Shown here piece after piece: positions 20,545-29,244 of a stretch of 46,737 nucleotides of DNA (position 1 is its first letter; every line of letters starts with the position of its first letter). The stretch lies in IMG/VR virus record IMGVR_UViG_3300046458_000167, positions 1-46,737 of that record; one strand, given 5' to 3'. A program made the position numbers and the translations under genes. The DNA comes from a virus. The notes below the pieces were generated by a model. The model was not told where the DNA came from, did not search any database, and worked only from the letters and a program-made list of their open reading frames with translations.

Positions 20545-20986
20545 CATCGCCAAGCTGAAGGCGCTGGCCGAGGCTGCTGACCAATCCGAATGGGGCGTGG
20601 TTGTATCGGGATCTCCCGCGTCAAATCCGGCAGGAGCAGCGCTCCTTATTGGGCCTCGTCGCATCGACATGGATCGCATGGCCGGATTCAACGCGGATGA
20701 TGCGAGATTCATCGCCGCCGCCAACCCTGTCGCGGTGCTGGAGCTGATCGCGGAGATTGAGCGGCTGCGCGATTCCCATGAGCAGATCTGCGCGAACTAC
20801 AACAAGGTGAGCTTCGCATCCGAAGAGCGCGGCAAGCAGATTGACCAGCTCAAGGCCGAGAACGAGGCGCTCGTTACCGCGCTGAACGACATTCTGCGGG
20901 TGACCCCGATGAGCGTCGAAGCATTCGGGATTGCTGCGTTGGTGCTCGGTGAACTGGGCGTGAGCAAGGAGGCCAGTCATGACTGA
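20537..20986 (+). CDS. Ea22-like early protein (149 aa)
   Basis: The product starts MTDIAKLKALAEAADQSEW, the opening of Ea22-like phage proteins. A region FNADDARFIAAANPVAVLELIAEIERLR (about residues 55-82, shown in two parts here as DARFIAAANP and ELIAEIERL) is the family hallmark. A coiled coil follows. ATG 20537 has GAGGA eight bases upstream. The family is widespread in phages of Proteobacteria. No activity is established. Confidence 0.78.
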   Translation: MTDIAKLKALAEAADQSEWGVVVSGSPASNPAGAALLIGPRRIDMDRMAGFNADDARFIAAANPVAVLELIAEIERLRDSHEQICANYNKVSFASEERGKQIDQLKAENEALVTALNDILRVTPMSVEAFGIAALVLGELGVSKEASHD

Positions 20987-21398
20987 AGTCCTTATGCGCA
21001 GCCGCGAAGACACCAGCCGCCTCATGGGCATCCTTCACGCCACTGACTTCACCAAGCCCAAGCTCATCGTCATCAAGGAGCCTGACCGCAACGGCGAGCA
21101 GAACAAGAAGCTCCACGCGATGCTGGCCGACATCTCCCGCCAGGTGGAGCACGCCGGCCGCAAGTGGGACGTGACGGTATGGAAACGTCTGTGCACCGCC
21201 GCCTGGCTGCGTGAGAGCGGCGAAACCATCCAGATGATCCCGGCCATCGACGGAAAAGGCATCGACGTCCTGTACGAGCGCACCAGCAAGCTTACCGTGA
21301 GCAAGTGCGCCGAGTTGATCGAGTGGGTTTCGGCGTTCGGCGCCGAGCACCAGGTGCGCTGGTCGCAGAAGGATCTGTGGGGTGGCCGCTATGACTGA
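20979..21398 (+). CDS. ninB: NinB recombination protein
   Basis: The 139-residue product aligns with lambda NinB (Orf): KPKLIVIKEPDRNGEQNKKL, the MLADISRQVEHAGRKW block, WKRLCTAAWL, then LTVSKCAELIEWVSAFGAEH. NinB binds single-stranded DNA and SSB and can replace RecFOR in phage recombination. ATG 20979 follows GGAGG and overlaps the previous gene by eight bases. The presence of a separate annealing protein in the left operon gives the phage two recombination routes. Confidence 0.93.
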   Translation: MTEVLMRSREDTSRLMGILHATDFTKPKLIVIKEPDRNGEQNKKLHAMLADISRQVEHAGRKWDVTVWKRLCTAAWLRESGETIQMIPAIDGKGIDVLYERTSKLTVSKCAELIEWVSAFGAEHQVRWSQKDLWGGRYD

Positions 21399-21501
21399 AT
21401 TCGCGAAGGCCCTCATTCGGGTCGCTCGCTGCTTAGTCACCCTGATCGAGGCCTCGTATGTCGGTCAGCCGGTTGAGTTCCAGTTCGGGGGTGAGCTGTG
21501 A
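21391..21501 (+). CDS. Small hypothetical protein between ninB and ninG (36 aa)
   Basis: The ORF begins MTEFAKALIRVARCLVTLI and ends EFQFGGEL. It overlaps the ninB stop by eight bases and its own stop overlaps the GTG start of ninG. The single helix is amphipathic. Its tight packing in the operon supports translation, at least to couple ninG. Function unknown. Confidence 0.55.
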   Translation: MTEFAKALIRVARCLVTLIEASYVGQPVEFQFGGEL

Positions 21502-22088
21502 TCCCCCAGCCATCGAAACCGATGCGCCCGAAGCGCTGCCGCGTGGCTGGTTGCGGCTCGACCTTCACGCCCACGCGCAGCTTTCAGAAGTGGTGTTCGC
21601 CGGATTGCGCGGTTGTGCTGGCCCGGCAGGCGCAGGAGAAGCAGCGCAAGTCGATTGCCCAGCGTGAGCGCCGGGAGATCAAGGTTCGCCGGGAGAAGCT
21701 GAAGAGCAGAGCGGATCACCTGAAGGACACGCAGACCGCTTTCAATTCTTGGATACGTCAGCGCGATGCGGGGCAGCCCTGCATCAGTTGCGGAACCACG
21801 GCGGACGTTCAGTACTGCGCTGGCCATTACCGGACGACGGCAGCAGCACCAGAGCTTCGATTTGAGCCGCTCAACGTGCACTTGCAGTGCAACCGAAACT
21901 GCAACATGGGCAAGTCCGGCAACCTCTTGGGTTATCGACCCAGACTGATCGAGAAGATCGGACTAGAAGCTGTGGAGTGGCTGGAGGGTCTGCATGAGCC
22001 GAAGAAATACACGATTGATGAATTGAAGGCGCTGACCGCGCTGTACCGGGCAAAGACCCGCGAATTGAAGAAAGAGGACGCAGCATGA
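21498..22088 (+). CDS. ninG: NinG recombination protein
   Basis: The 196-residue product has the NinG (Rap) plan: an N-terminal zinc motif (CRVAGCGSTFTP, then WCSPDC), a long basic helix (KQRKSIAQRERREIKVRREK), then PCISCGTTADVQYCAGHYRTT and CNMGKSGNLLGYRPRLIEKIG. NinG is a Holliday-junction nuclease in lambda. The start GTG 21498 has a GGGGGTGAG site and a four-base overlap with the previous gene. It lies in the usual place before the late antiterminator. Confidence 0.95.
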   Translation: MIPQPSKPMRPKRCRVAGCGSTFTPTRSFQKWCSPDCAVVLARQAQEKQRKSIAQRERREIKVRREKLKSRADHLKDTQTAFNSWIRQRDAGQPCISCGTTADVQYCAGHYRTTAAAPELRFEPLNVHLQCNRNCNMGKSGNLLGYRPRLIEKIGLEAVEWLEGLHEPKKYTIDELKALTALYRAKTRELKKEDAA

Positions 22089-22678
22089 TCAATTTGAATT
22101 CGGCACGCATGGCCTGGCACGACGCGCTCTACACCCCATGGGATAGCCAGGGCGCTCACGTAGAGCAGATCGGCCTGTTGGGCTGCTCGGTGCAGAAGAC
22201 CGAGAAGTCAGTGAACAGTCGCCACGCCATGCACCAGTCGATATCGGCGCGCATCCAGCATGCGATCGACACGCTACCGGCCCACCTGAAGGCGTTCGGC
22301 AACTTCATGTACAGCCCGCTGGCCACGGTCGACGACAAGGAAGAGGCAGATGAGCGGGTTCTGCACGTCGCCTACGCCGCGGGCGCGAAGATGACAGCCC
22401 GCAAGTTCGAGAAGGCACGCTATGTCGCACAGGCAGTGCTGCACCGGTACCGCCGCATGCACCAGGGCGGACAAAGCGAAGGAGTTGACCCGCTGCCCAG
22501 CGTCGAGAAGATGCGCGAATGGATATTGGAGCGCTTCGGGGTGGCTCTCGTCGGCGATCAGTGGGCAAGGGATTGGGGCGACTTCGTGGAGCGCTGCTTC
22601 GATGCCTGCAACCATCTCGACAAGCAGGCACTGGTGCCTGTTTCGCAAGCAATTTCGGTGATGAAAGAAGCCGCTTGA
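22085..22678 (+). CDS. Probable late antitermination protein (Q-like)
   Basis: The 197-residue product begins MINLNSARMAWHDALYTPW and includes SISARIQHAIDTLPAHLKAFGNF and MTARKFEKARYVAQAVLHRY, resembling proteins annotated as phage antitermination protein Q in Pseudomonas. It is basic in the middle and has no catalytic motif. ATG 22085 overlaps the ninG stop by four bases. It is the last gene before a strong terminator and the lysis genes, exactly where lambda Q lies. Assignment depends on position and family resemblance. Confidence 0.68.
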   Translation: MINLNSARMAWHDALYTPWDSQGAHVEQIGLLGCSVQKTEKSVNSRHAMHQSISARIQHAIDTLPAHLKAFGNFMYSPLATVDDKEEADERVLHVAYAAGAKMTARKFEKARYVAQAVLHRYRRMHQGGQSEGVDPLPSVEKMREWILERFGVALVGDQWARDWGDFVERCFDACNHLDKQALVPVSQAISVMKEAA

Positions 22679-22743
22679 TTTTTTGTCGGCGCTGCAGCAT
22701 CATTTCGCCATATTGAGTATTTTGCCTGCGGCAACTTGCTCAG

Positions 22744-22771
22744 AAAGCCTCGCCATTGTGCGAGGCTTTTT
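22744..22771 (+). terminator. Strong terminator at the head of the late operon
   Basis: AAAGCCTCGC/GCGAGGCTTTTT forms a 7-10-bp stem with a 6-nt CATTGT loop and a T5 tail. It lies 66 bp past the Q-like gene and upstream of all lysis and structural genes. In lambda the late promoter is followed by such a terminator, which Q overrides. Confidence 0.85.
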
Positions 22772-22858
22772 CGTTTCTGGATGGCCCTATTCAGGCCCTC
22801 AGTTTCCCTGCTCCTCTCCTGGCCAAGTGCAGTCGGCCTTTTTTATTTCGGTGAAACG

Positions 22859-23110
22859 ATGACTCGGTCCGCATGTTGGAGCCTGTTTGCCGTTTCCGTC
22901 GCAATATTCAGTTATCTGGCGCACCGCGATATCAGCGCGAACGTCTTCATCGGCTCGTTCTTCATCATCCAGGCACTGAAGCCTGCGGATGAGGCCCGGC
23001 TCAATCAGTCGGCAATGGCCCTGTGCGCCTTAGTCGGAACAACAATCGTTGGCTTCGCCATATGCGCCTGGGTATTCGGGCTTGAATGGGGCCGCCCAGC
23101 TTCATGGTAG
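22859..23110 (+). CDS. Small membrane protein at the start of the late operon (83 aa)
   Basis: The product has three hydrophobic segments (about residues 6-20 CWSLFAVSVAIFSYL, 28-41 NVFIGSFFIIQALK, 55-76 LCALVGTTIVGFAICAWVFG), short loops and no signal peptide. ATG 22859 has only a weak GGTGAA site. It precedes two other membrane proteins of the lysis module. It may be a pinholin-like or accessory holin, but its position alone does not decide this. Confidence 0.6.
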   Translation: MTRSACWSLFAVSVAIFSYLAHRDISANVFIGSFFIIQALKPADEARLNQSAMALCALVGTTIVGFAICAWVFGLEWGRPASW

Positions 23111-23143
23111 AGGCAGTATGACGACAAGCCTGAAGAGGTTCCT

Positions 23144-23548
23144 ATGGCCGCTGAAAGCGTAGTAAGCAGCGCCATAGTGACGGGCGCCGCAAACGGAACT
23201 GGAGTTGCCATGGCTGGATTGCTCCTGACGTTCGATCAAGGCCTGGCCATGGGATCAATTGGCGGCTGCTTCATGTTCCTTGCCGCCTCTGCATCACTCC
23301 CATGGAGCTCTCGCCTGTTCTACGCGATCGGCTCCTGCATCATCGGATATCTGGTCGGGATATTTATCCTTGGCCTTGGGTCCAACAACGGTCTTGCGGC
23401 GATCGCGGCCTGTATCGTATCGGCGCTCGCATCATGGGTTGTCGGTTCTCTCAAGCGTTGGGCTGATGGAGGCCCACGACCAGACTGGATTGAATGGCTG
23501 GCAGGGTTCATGCCGGCGTTCATGCAGCGAGGCAAGCGCGATGAATGA
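23144..23548 (+). CDS. Holin candidate (134 aa)
   Basis: The product has at least three transmembrane helices (about residues 22-38, 43-58, 62-78 and 86-101) and a charged C-terminus (GGPRPDWIEWLAGFM, then QRGKRDE). ATG 23144 follows GAGG at a five-base gap. Short polytopic proteins with a basic tail in the lysis slot are usually holins, which open the inner membrane at a set time. It overlaps the next membrane gene by eight bases. Which of the two is the holin and which the antiholin cannot be told. Confidence 0.6.
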   Translation: MAAESVVSSAIVTGAANGTGVAMAGLLLTFDQGLAMGSIGGCFMFLAASASLPWSSRLFYAIGSCIIGYLVGIFILGLGSNNGLAAIAACIVSALASWVVGSLKRWADGGPRPDWIEWLAGFMPAFMQRGKRDE

Positions 23549-23891
23549 GTTACTAGACCTGATCCACCAAGCCCTGGCCTGGCTGGCAAGCGTGATGCCT
23601 GACTTCCTGTTGGGCACGCGTGGCGTATGCCACTTGCTGATCTTTCTGTTCGTGGTTGGCTATCAAGCACCTACCACCAGCCACCGTAAGGCCGTAGGCA
23701 CAGTCGCCGGGATATTCGCCGGGGCCAACGCTGCCGAAGCCTACCGGATCGCCTACAACTTCACCTCGTTCACATCCGTGGTGCAGCCACCTCTCACCCT
23801 GGTGATGGTCTGCGTCCTGTTCTTCGTGATCTACGCCAGAGGAAACGTTGCCCGCATGCTGCCGCGCAAGATAAGCGAACTGATGCCGTAG
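23541..23891 (+). CDS. Holin-family membrane protein (116 aa)
   Basis: ATG 23541 lies inside the end of the previous gene, with GAGG eight bases upstream. The product has three hydrophobic segments (about residues 28-42 GVCHLLIFLFVVGYQ, 52-62, and 80-98 VQPPLTLVMVCVLFFVIYA) and a basic end (RMLPRKISELMP). The layout resembles the putative three-helix phage holin family of Pseudomonas prophages. Together with 23144-23548 it probably forms a holin pair. Confidence 0.62.
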   Translation: MNELLDLIHQALAWLASVMPDFLLGTRGVCHLLIFLFVVGYQAPTTSHRKAVGTVAGIFAGANAAEAYRIAYNFTSFTSVVQPPLTLVMVCVLFFVIYARGNVARMLPRKISELMP

Positions 23892-23964
23892 GTGCGCGTT
23901 CAGCCGTTGATATGGATCCAATTAGCGAGCAATATCCATTCTTCACAACGTGAGGAGTTGGGTT

Positions 23965-24165
23965 ATGGCGTTAGCGAAAGGCGATGTTGTAGAGCTGAAA
24001 AGCGGTGGGCCTAGCATGACAATCCAAGATCTTGGCAGCTGGGAGGCCCGCGGCATTGAAGATGGCGCCCTATGCGTGTGGTTTGAAGGCAAGACGAAGC
24101 ACGAAGATGTTTTTGACCTGAGTGCGCTAAAGGAAGTTGACGAGGCGTATCGCGGCAGAAAGTAG
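23965..24165 (+). CDS. YodC-like (DUF2158) protein
   Basis: The 66-residue product reads AKGDVVELKSGGPSMTIQDL and CVWFEGKTKHEDVFDLSALKEVD, matching the YodC/DUF2158 pattern (G-D-V-V-x-L-K-S-G-G-P-x-M-T, then C-x-W-F). The fold is a small SH3-like barrel. ATG 23965 follows GAGGAG. It stands between the lysis genes and terminase and is closed by its own terminator, so it may be an independent cargo gene. Function is unknown. Confidence 0.85.
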   Translation: MALAKGDVVELKSGGPSMTIQDLGSWEARGIEDGALCVWFEGKTKHEDVFDLSALKEVDEAYRGRK

Positions 24166-24181
24166 CCGGCATAACCCGAAG

Positions 24182-24205
24182 CCCCGCATTTTCGCGGGGT
24201 TTCTT
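24182..24205 (+). terminator. Terminator after the YodC-like gene
   Basis: CCCCGC/GCGGGG stem with a 6-nt ATTTTC loop and a TTTCTT tail. Late transcripts must read through it. Confidence 0.72.
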
Positions 24206-24254
24206 CATTTCTGGTGCAGTGTATGACAGCCAAGCAACCCGACTGGGAGGCGGC

Positions 24255-24878
24255 ATGAATAGGCCAATGCCACCAGACACGCTGCTTGAGTTGTCTGAGT
24301 TATCTGATTTCGGCATCCGTCTGACGCCTGCACCTGAGGTGTGGGAATGGGTTCAGGCCGAGATCCTTGCTGACGCCGGTAGCATCCACAACGAAGACCA
24401 TGCACACCTGATCGATGCAGACATCGCGGTCATGTGGGCATCGTCGAGCTTCGAGAAGCAGGGTCGCTATGTCTTGGGCCAGGCTGAGCAAGTTGCATTC
24501 CGCGCAGGTGGCTGGCAGAAGGCCCGGATGGAACAACAGATGCGTGACTGGTTCGGCGATGTGCCGACATTCATCATTACCCTGGCCGCTGACTATTGTT
24601 CGACTTGTAGCGACACCGAGTTCTGCGCCCTGATCGAGCATGAGCTCTATCACCTGGCACAGGCCACGGACAAATACGGCCAGCCTGCCTTCACTCAGGA
24701 CGGCTCGCCCAAGCTGAAGCTTCAAGGCCATGACGTCGAAGAGTTCGTCGGCGTGGTTCGCCGCTACGGTGCGAGCCCTGAGGTTCAGGCCATGGTCGAC
24801 GCTGCAAACAAACCCGCTGAGGTGGGGAAACTGAATATTTCGAGGGCCTGCGGAACCTGTCTGCTCAAGTCGGCCTGA
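24255..24878 (+). CDS. Putative phage metallopeptidase
   Basis: The 207-residue product contains the zincin motif HELYHLAQ (His, Glu, His at about residues 127-131), preceded by a long helix. The N-terminal part (PAPEVWEWVQAEILADAG) matches the phage-type putative metallopeptidase family often found just upstream of terminase. It also has several cysteines (YCSTCSDTEFC). ATG 24255 follows GGGAGG. Its role could be processing of a virion or host protein, but no substrate is known. Confidence 0.82.
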   Translation: MNRPMPPDTLLELSELSDFGIRLTPAPEVWEWVQAEILADAGSIHNEDHAHLIDADIAVMWASSSFEKQGRYVLGQAEQVAFRAGGWQKARMEQQMRDWFGDVPTFIITLAADYCSTCSDTEFCALIEHELYHLAQATDKYGQPAFTQDGSPKLKLQGHDVEEFVGVVRRYGASPEVQAMVDAANKPAEVGKLNISRACGTCLLKSA

Positions 24879-24910
24879 TTCTGTGACAGGTTTTGACGGA
24901 TGAATCCCAT

Positions 24911-25387
24911 ATGGCAGTGCTACGAAGCGAGGTCAAAGCCTTCATTGTGCAGGCGCTGGCCTGCTTCGATACGCCGTCTCAGGTGGTGGCCGCGGTCAAG
25001 ACTGAATTCGGGATCGATATAAGCCGCCAGCAGTGCGAGTCGCACGATCCAACGAAGTACGCGGGGCAGGGGCTTGGGAAGAAATGGGCTGACCTCTTCC
25101 ATCAATGCCGGGCAAGGTTTCGCGAAGAGACGGCTGATATCCCGATCGCCAATCGCGCCTATCGATTGCGCACGCTTGGACGAATGGCCGAGAAGGCCGA
25201 GAACATGAAGAACATGGCGCTGACTGCCCAGTTGTTGGAGCAGGCCGCCAAAGAGGTGGGCGACGTCTATGTGAATCGCCGCCTCGAACCTGAAAAGCCC
25301 CTTGGCTCCCAGGCCGACCAGCCGCATGCAGTTGCGGAGTACACGCTGGAGCCAGACGAGAATGTCCCGACTACCCCGTACCTATGA
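24911..25387 (+). CDS. terS: Terminase small subunit (DUF2280-like)
   Basis: The 158-residue product starts MAVLRSEVKAFIVQALACFD and continues with TPSQVVAAVKTEFGIDISRQ, an HTH, and ESHDPTKYAG. This matches the DUF2280 family encoded next to terminase large subunits. The helical C-terminal part carries an oligomerisation segment. It should bind the packaging site and present DNA to the large subunit. ATG 24911 is preferred to the TTG at 24893 because family members start at this point. It overlaps terL by 26 bp. Confidence 0.85.
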   Translation: MAVLRSEVKAFIVQALACFDTPSQVVAAVKTEFGIDISRQQCESHDPTKYAGQGLGKKWADLFHQCRARFREETADIPIANRAYRLRTLGRMAEKAENMKNMALTAQLLEQAAKEVGDVYVNRRLEPEKPLGSQADQPHAVAEYTLEPDENVPTTPYL

Positions 25388-26684
25388 CGCGCCAGTCAGG
25401 CTGACGCCGAAGCAGGCGAACATCTACGTCTGGGGGTTCCAACCTCAGGCTCGCTTCCGAGATGCGGTGTGCGGCCGTCGATTCGGAAAGACCTTCCTCG
25501 GCAAGGCTGAGATGCGCCGAGCGGCCAGGCTGGCTGCGGAGTGGGGCGTAAGCGTTGAAGATGAGATCTGGTACGGGGCGCCGACCTTCAAGCAGGCCAA
25601 ACGCGTATTTTGGCGCCGCCTCAAGCAGGCGATCCCTGAGGCGTGGCGTGCACACCGTCCGAATGAGACCGAATGCTCGATCACACTGAAGTCAGGCCAC
25701 GTGATGCGCGTGGTGGGGCTCGATAATTACGACAATCTGCGCGGCTCTGGTCTGTTCTTTGTTTTGGTTGACGAATGGGCCGACTGCCCGTGGGCTGCGT
25801 GGGAAGAAGTCCTGCGCCCGATGCTCTCGACGTGTCAGTACACGCTGCCGGGTGGTGAGATGCGCAAGGGCGGACATGCGCTGCGGATCGGTACGCCCAA
25901 GGGCTTCAACCACTGCTATGACACCTACCTGGACGGTCAGGACGGCGGCGAGCCAGATCACAAAAGCTGGCAATACACCTCTCTGCAGGGCGGCAACGTT
26001 CCGCCCGAAGAGCTTGAGGCCGCAAGCCGCAAGATGGACCCTCGGACCTTCCGGCAGGAGTACGGGGCCAGCTTTGAGAACTACGCTGGCGTCGTGTACT
26101 ACACGTTCAGCCGCAAAGAATGCGCAACGACTGAGCGAATCAAGCTAGGTGAAGCTCTGCACGTCGGCATGGATTTCAACGTCATGAAGATGAGTTCGGT
26201 CGTCTTCGTCGTTCGGGACGGTCTGCCCTTCGCGCTGGATGAGTTCCACAAGGTCCGCGATACCCCGGAGATGATCGAGAAGATCAAGGCGCGTTTTCCC
26301 GGGCATGAGATCGCTGTCTATCCCGATGCCAGCGGCCAGAACACAAGCAGCAAGAACGCAAGTGAGTCTGACCTGTCGCTGCTAAAGAAGGCGGGTTTCA
26401 CCGTGGTTGTGGACTCGACCAACCCAGGCGTGAAGGATCGGGTCAACTCGCTGAACGCTATGTTCCTGAACACTTACGGCGAACGGCGACTGAAGGTCAA
26501 CATCGACCAGTGCCCTCAGTTCACCCAATGCCTTGAGCGCCAGACCTACACCGAAAAAGGTGAGCCGGACAAAGATCCGAAGAAGGGCCATGACCACATG
26601 AACGACGCGGCCGGCTACTTCATTGCTAAGCGCTACCCAATCAAAACTGTTGTCACCTCAATCAATATGGGATTCGCACGCTGA
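25362..26684 (+). CDS. terL: Terminase large subunit
   Basis: The 440-residue ATPase-nuclease translocates DNA into proheads. Walker A lies at residues 37-44 (CGRRFGKT), Walker B at 132-138 (FFVLVDE) and a coupling TPKG motif near 178. The RNase H-like nuclease domain shows D271 (MDFNVMKMSS), D322 (YPDASGQ) and D411 or D415 (HDHMNDAAGYF). ATG 25362 lies in the end of terS with GGAG ten bases upstream. The TGA overlaps the portal ATG. The family fits P22/Sf6-like packaging, but pac or cos use cannot be told. Confidence 0.95.
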   Translation: MSRLPRTYDAPVRLTPKQANIYVWGFQPQARFRDAVCGRRFGKTFLGKAEMRRAARLAAEWGVSVEDEIWYGAPTFKQAKRVFWRRLKQAIPEAWRAHRPNETECSITLKSGHVMRVVGLDNYDNLRGSGLFFVLVDEWADCPWAAWEEVLRPMLSTCQYTLPGGEMRKGGHALRIGTPKGFNHCYDTYLDGQDGGEPDHKSWQYTSLQGGNVPPEELEAASRKMDPRTFRQEYGASFENYAGVVYYTFSRKECATTERIKLGEALHVGMDFNVMKMSSVVFVVRDGLPFALDEFHKVRDTPEMIEKIKARFPGHEIAVYPDASGQNTSSKNASESDLSLLKKAGFTVVVDSTNPGVKDRVNSLNAMFLNTYGERRLKVNIDQCPQFTQCLERQTYTEKGEPDKDPKKGHDHMNDAAGYFIAKRYPIKTVVTSINMGFAR

Positions 26685-28141
26685 TGGCAAACGACGTCAC
26701 ATTCACCCGCCCGGAGTACGACGCGGCGAAATCCCGCTGGCGCCTGGTGCGTGACGTCTGCAAAGGGTCCGAGACCGTCAAGAAGCGCGGCGACCTGTAC
26801 CTGCCTCGCCCAAACCCGAGCGACGACAGCGAAGACAACAAGTTGCGCTACCAGAGCTATCAGGTCCGGGCGGTGTTCTACAACGCCACCGGTCGCACGA
26901 AGAACAGCCTGACCGGTGCCGTGTTTCGCACCTGGCCAACGCTAACAGTCCCCGGCGCCCTCGACTACGTGAACAAGGACGTGGACGGGCAGGGGATCAG
27001 CGTCTACCAGCAATCACAGTCGGTCATTGGGCATCTGCTCGAGGTTGGCCGCCATGGTTTGCTGGTGGACTACCCATCGGTTGAGTCTGGCGCAATCAGC
27101 CGGGCTGACAGTGACGCTGCTGGCATCCGCCCAACGATTGCCAGTTACGTGGCTGAGGCGATCATCAACTGGAAGGTGCGAAAGGTCGGCGGGCAATATC
27201 TGCTGAGCCTGATCGTGCTCAAGGAAGTAGTCGACAAGGACACCACGGACGGCTTCGGCGTCGAGGCAAAGGATCAGTACCGGGTTCTGCGCCTATCGGA
27301 AGACGGCATCTATCAGCAGGAGCTTTGGACTGAAGAAAACGGATGGGCGACCCCTTTCGATGTCGTAACCCCGCTCGACGGCGCTGGAAGGCCTTGGCGG
27401 ATCATCCCGTTCATGTTCCTGGGCAGCGAGAACAACGACTCCAGCATCGACGATTCGCCTCTGTACGACATGGCCGAGATCAACATAGGCCACTACCGCA
27501 ACAGCGCAGACTACGAGGAGGCCAGCTACCTGGTCGGCCAGCCTCAGCCGTGGATGGCCGGGCTCGACGAGCAATGGCGCGACCACCTTGAGCAGACTGG
27601 CATCTATCTCGGCTCTCGGGCGCCGTGGCTGCTTCCGAATGGCGGAAGCTGCGGGATGATGCAGGCCCAGCCCAACACGCTCGCCAAGGAAGCCATGGAC
27701 GCCAAAGAGGGCCAGATGGTTGCCTTGGGTGCCCGGCTGATCGAGCGCGGCAGTGCGGTGAAGACCGCGACCCAGGCTGATAACGAGAGCGCCGCCGAGC
27801 ACAGCGTCCTGTCGCTGGTTGTAAGCAACGTCAGCGAGGCTTACACGCAGTGCCTCATGTGGATGGCGCAGTTCCTCAACATCAGCGGGAAAATCGAATA
27901 CAAGCTCAACCAGGACTTCACGCAGATCACCCTGGACGCAACGATTCTGGTGGCGCTCTTCAACGCAGTGCAGGGCGGCAAGTTGCCTGAAGGCGACTTC
28001 TGGCAGTACCTGCGCGATCGGGGGGTTATCAACCCTGAGAAGACAGACGATCAGATCCGGGGCGAGCTTGAGGCCAGCACGGCGGGCTTAGGCCTTGACG
28101 ATGAGGGAGATGACGATGGCGGCAAACAAGGCGCTGCTTGA
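26684..28141 (+). CDS. Portal protein (DUF4055 type)
   Basis: The 485-residue product begins MANDVTFTRPEYDAAKSRW and includes YNATGRTKNSLTGAVFRTWP, a region VGRHGLLVDYP and a helix-rich C-terminal half (AEINIGHYRNSADYEEASY). This matches the DUF4055 phage structural family, which is placed at the portal position after terL. The dodecameric portal forms the DNA entry vertex. ATG 26684 overlaps the terL stop as TGATG. The C-terminus is acidic (GLDDEGDDDGGKQG). Confidence 0.88.
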   Translation: MANDVTFTRPEYDAAKSRWRLVRDVCKGSETVKKRGDLYLPRPNPSDDSEDNKLRYQSYQVRAVFYNATGRTKNSLTGAVFRTWPTLTVPGALDYVNKDVDGQGISVYQQSQSVIGHLLEVGRHGLLVDYPSVESGAISRADSDAAGIRPTIASYVAEAIINWKVRKVGGQYLLSLIVLKEVVDKDTTDGFGVEAKDQYRVLRLSEDGIYQQELWTEENGWATPFDVVTPLDGAGRPWRIIPFMFLGSENNDSSIDDSPLYDMAEINIGHYRNSADYEEASYLVGQPQPWMAGLDEQWRDHLEQTGIYLGSRAPWLLPNGGSCGMMQAQPNTLAKEAMDAKEGQMVALGARLIERGSAVKTATQADNESAAEHSVLSLVVSNVSEAYTQCLMWMAQFLNISGKIEYKLNQDFTQITLDATILVALFNAVQGGKLPEGDFWQYLRDRGVINPEKTDDQIRGELEASTAGLGLDDEGDDDGGKQGAA

Positions 28142-29201
28142 TGCCACGATCCGCCATGCAGTCTTCCTGGAGCGCCTCAAGGCCGGCGAGGTCGCCAAGT
28201 TCGCGCCCTTCCTCAAGCAGATCGACAGATCACTGCGGGAACAGCTGAACAAGGCGCCGCTCACCGAATACAACACCAAGCGGCTGACAAAGCTGCTGAG
28301 CGAAGTAGACAGCCTGCTCCTGGCGATCTTCAGCGAATACAGCGACCAACTGCAGCTTGATCTGATCGACCTGGCAACCTACGAAGCGCAGTTCGAAGCC
28401 GCCAACTTGACCAAGGCGGCACCGGCCACGGTGAGCTTTGAGGCAGTCATGCCGACCGTCTCCGCGATCAGGGCGGCGGTGCTGGGCAATCCGCTGAGCA
28501 TTCGCGGGCCGGACGGCGGCAAGCTGCTGGAGCCGTTCATCAAGGACTGGACCACGGCGGAGCGCACAAGGCTTACGGGGGCTATTCGGCAGGGCTTCTT
28601 CGAGGGTCAGACGAATGCCCAGATCATCCAGAAGATTCGCGGCACCAAGGCGCTGAAGTACTCAGATGGCCTGCTGGCTGTGACGGACCGCAATGCAACC
28701 ACGGTGGTGCGCACTGCGATTCAGCATGTTGCCAGCCAGGCGCGCATGGAGACGGCCAAGGCCAACAGCGACGTAGTGCTCAAGATCGAACTGGTGGCCA
28801 CGCTGGACAGCAAGACCAGCCAGATTTGCCGCACGCTGGATGGCAAGGTGTTCCCGATTGATTCGGGCCCGCGACCGCCATTCCATCCGAACTGCCGCAC
28901 AACATTCGTCATGCTTACCAAGCTGAACGAGCTGTTCCGCAAGGGCGCTACCCGCGCATCTGCCGGCGCTGGAGGGGCGGGTCAGGTGAGTGCCGATCTG
29001 ACCTATTACCAGTGGCTGCAACAGCAGCCGGCGGCGTTCCAGGACCAGGCCATCGGCAAGGCCAGGGGTGCGCTGTTCCGCAATGGCGGCCTGGGCGTAA
29101 AGCGCTTCGCCGAACTTCAGCTTGACCGCAATTTCGCCCCGCTCAGCCTGGCCCAGATGAAAGAACTGGAGCCGCTGGCCTTCGAGCGCGCTGGCATCTG
29201 A
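28116..29201 (+). CDS. MuF-type minor head protein
   Basis: The 361-residue product has a helical N-terminus and, at about residues 155-275, the phage Mu F-like (SPP1 gp7) domain: a region TDRNATTVVRTAIQHVASQ, then VATLDSKTSQICRTLDGKVF and PFHPNCRTTFVML. Such proteins enter the capsid near the portal and help head assembly. Of the four clustered starts (28095, 28101, 28110, 28116) I chose ATG 28116, which has GGGAG at a six-base gap. It overlaps the end of the portal gene. Confidence 0.88.
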   Translation: MAANKALLDATIRHAVFLERLKAGEVAKFAPFLKQIDRSLREQLNKAPLTEYNTKRLTKLLSEVDSLLLAIFSEYSDQLQLDLIDLATYEAQFEAANLTKAAPATVSFEAVMPTVSAIRAAVLGNPLSIRGPDGGKLLEPFIKDWTTAERTRLTGAIRQGFFEGQTNAQIIQKIRGTKALKYSDGLLAVTDRNATTVVRTAIQHVASQARMETAKANSDVVLKIELVATLDSKTSQICRTLDGKVFPIDSGPRPPFHPNCRTTFVMLTKLNELFRKGATRASAGAGGAGQVSADLTYYQWLQQQPAAFQDQAIGKARGALFRNGGLGVKRFAELQLDRNFAPLSLAQMKELEPLAFERAGI

Positions 29202-29244
29202 TCCGCTGGCTGAGCCGGCAAACCAGTCCCAGGGGGACAAATCA

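Noticed and set aside
24879-25361. cos or pac site near the terminase genes
   Set aside because: I see no clear repeat or palindrome that would identify it, and the terminase family does not settle the packaging mode from sequence alone.
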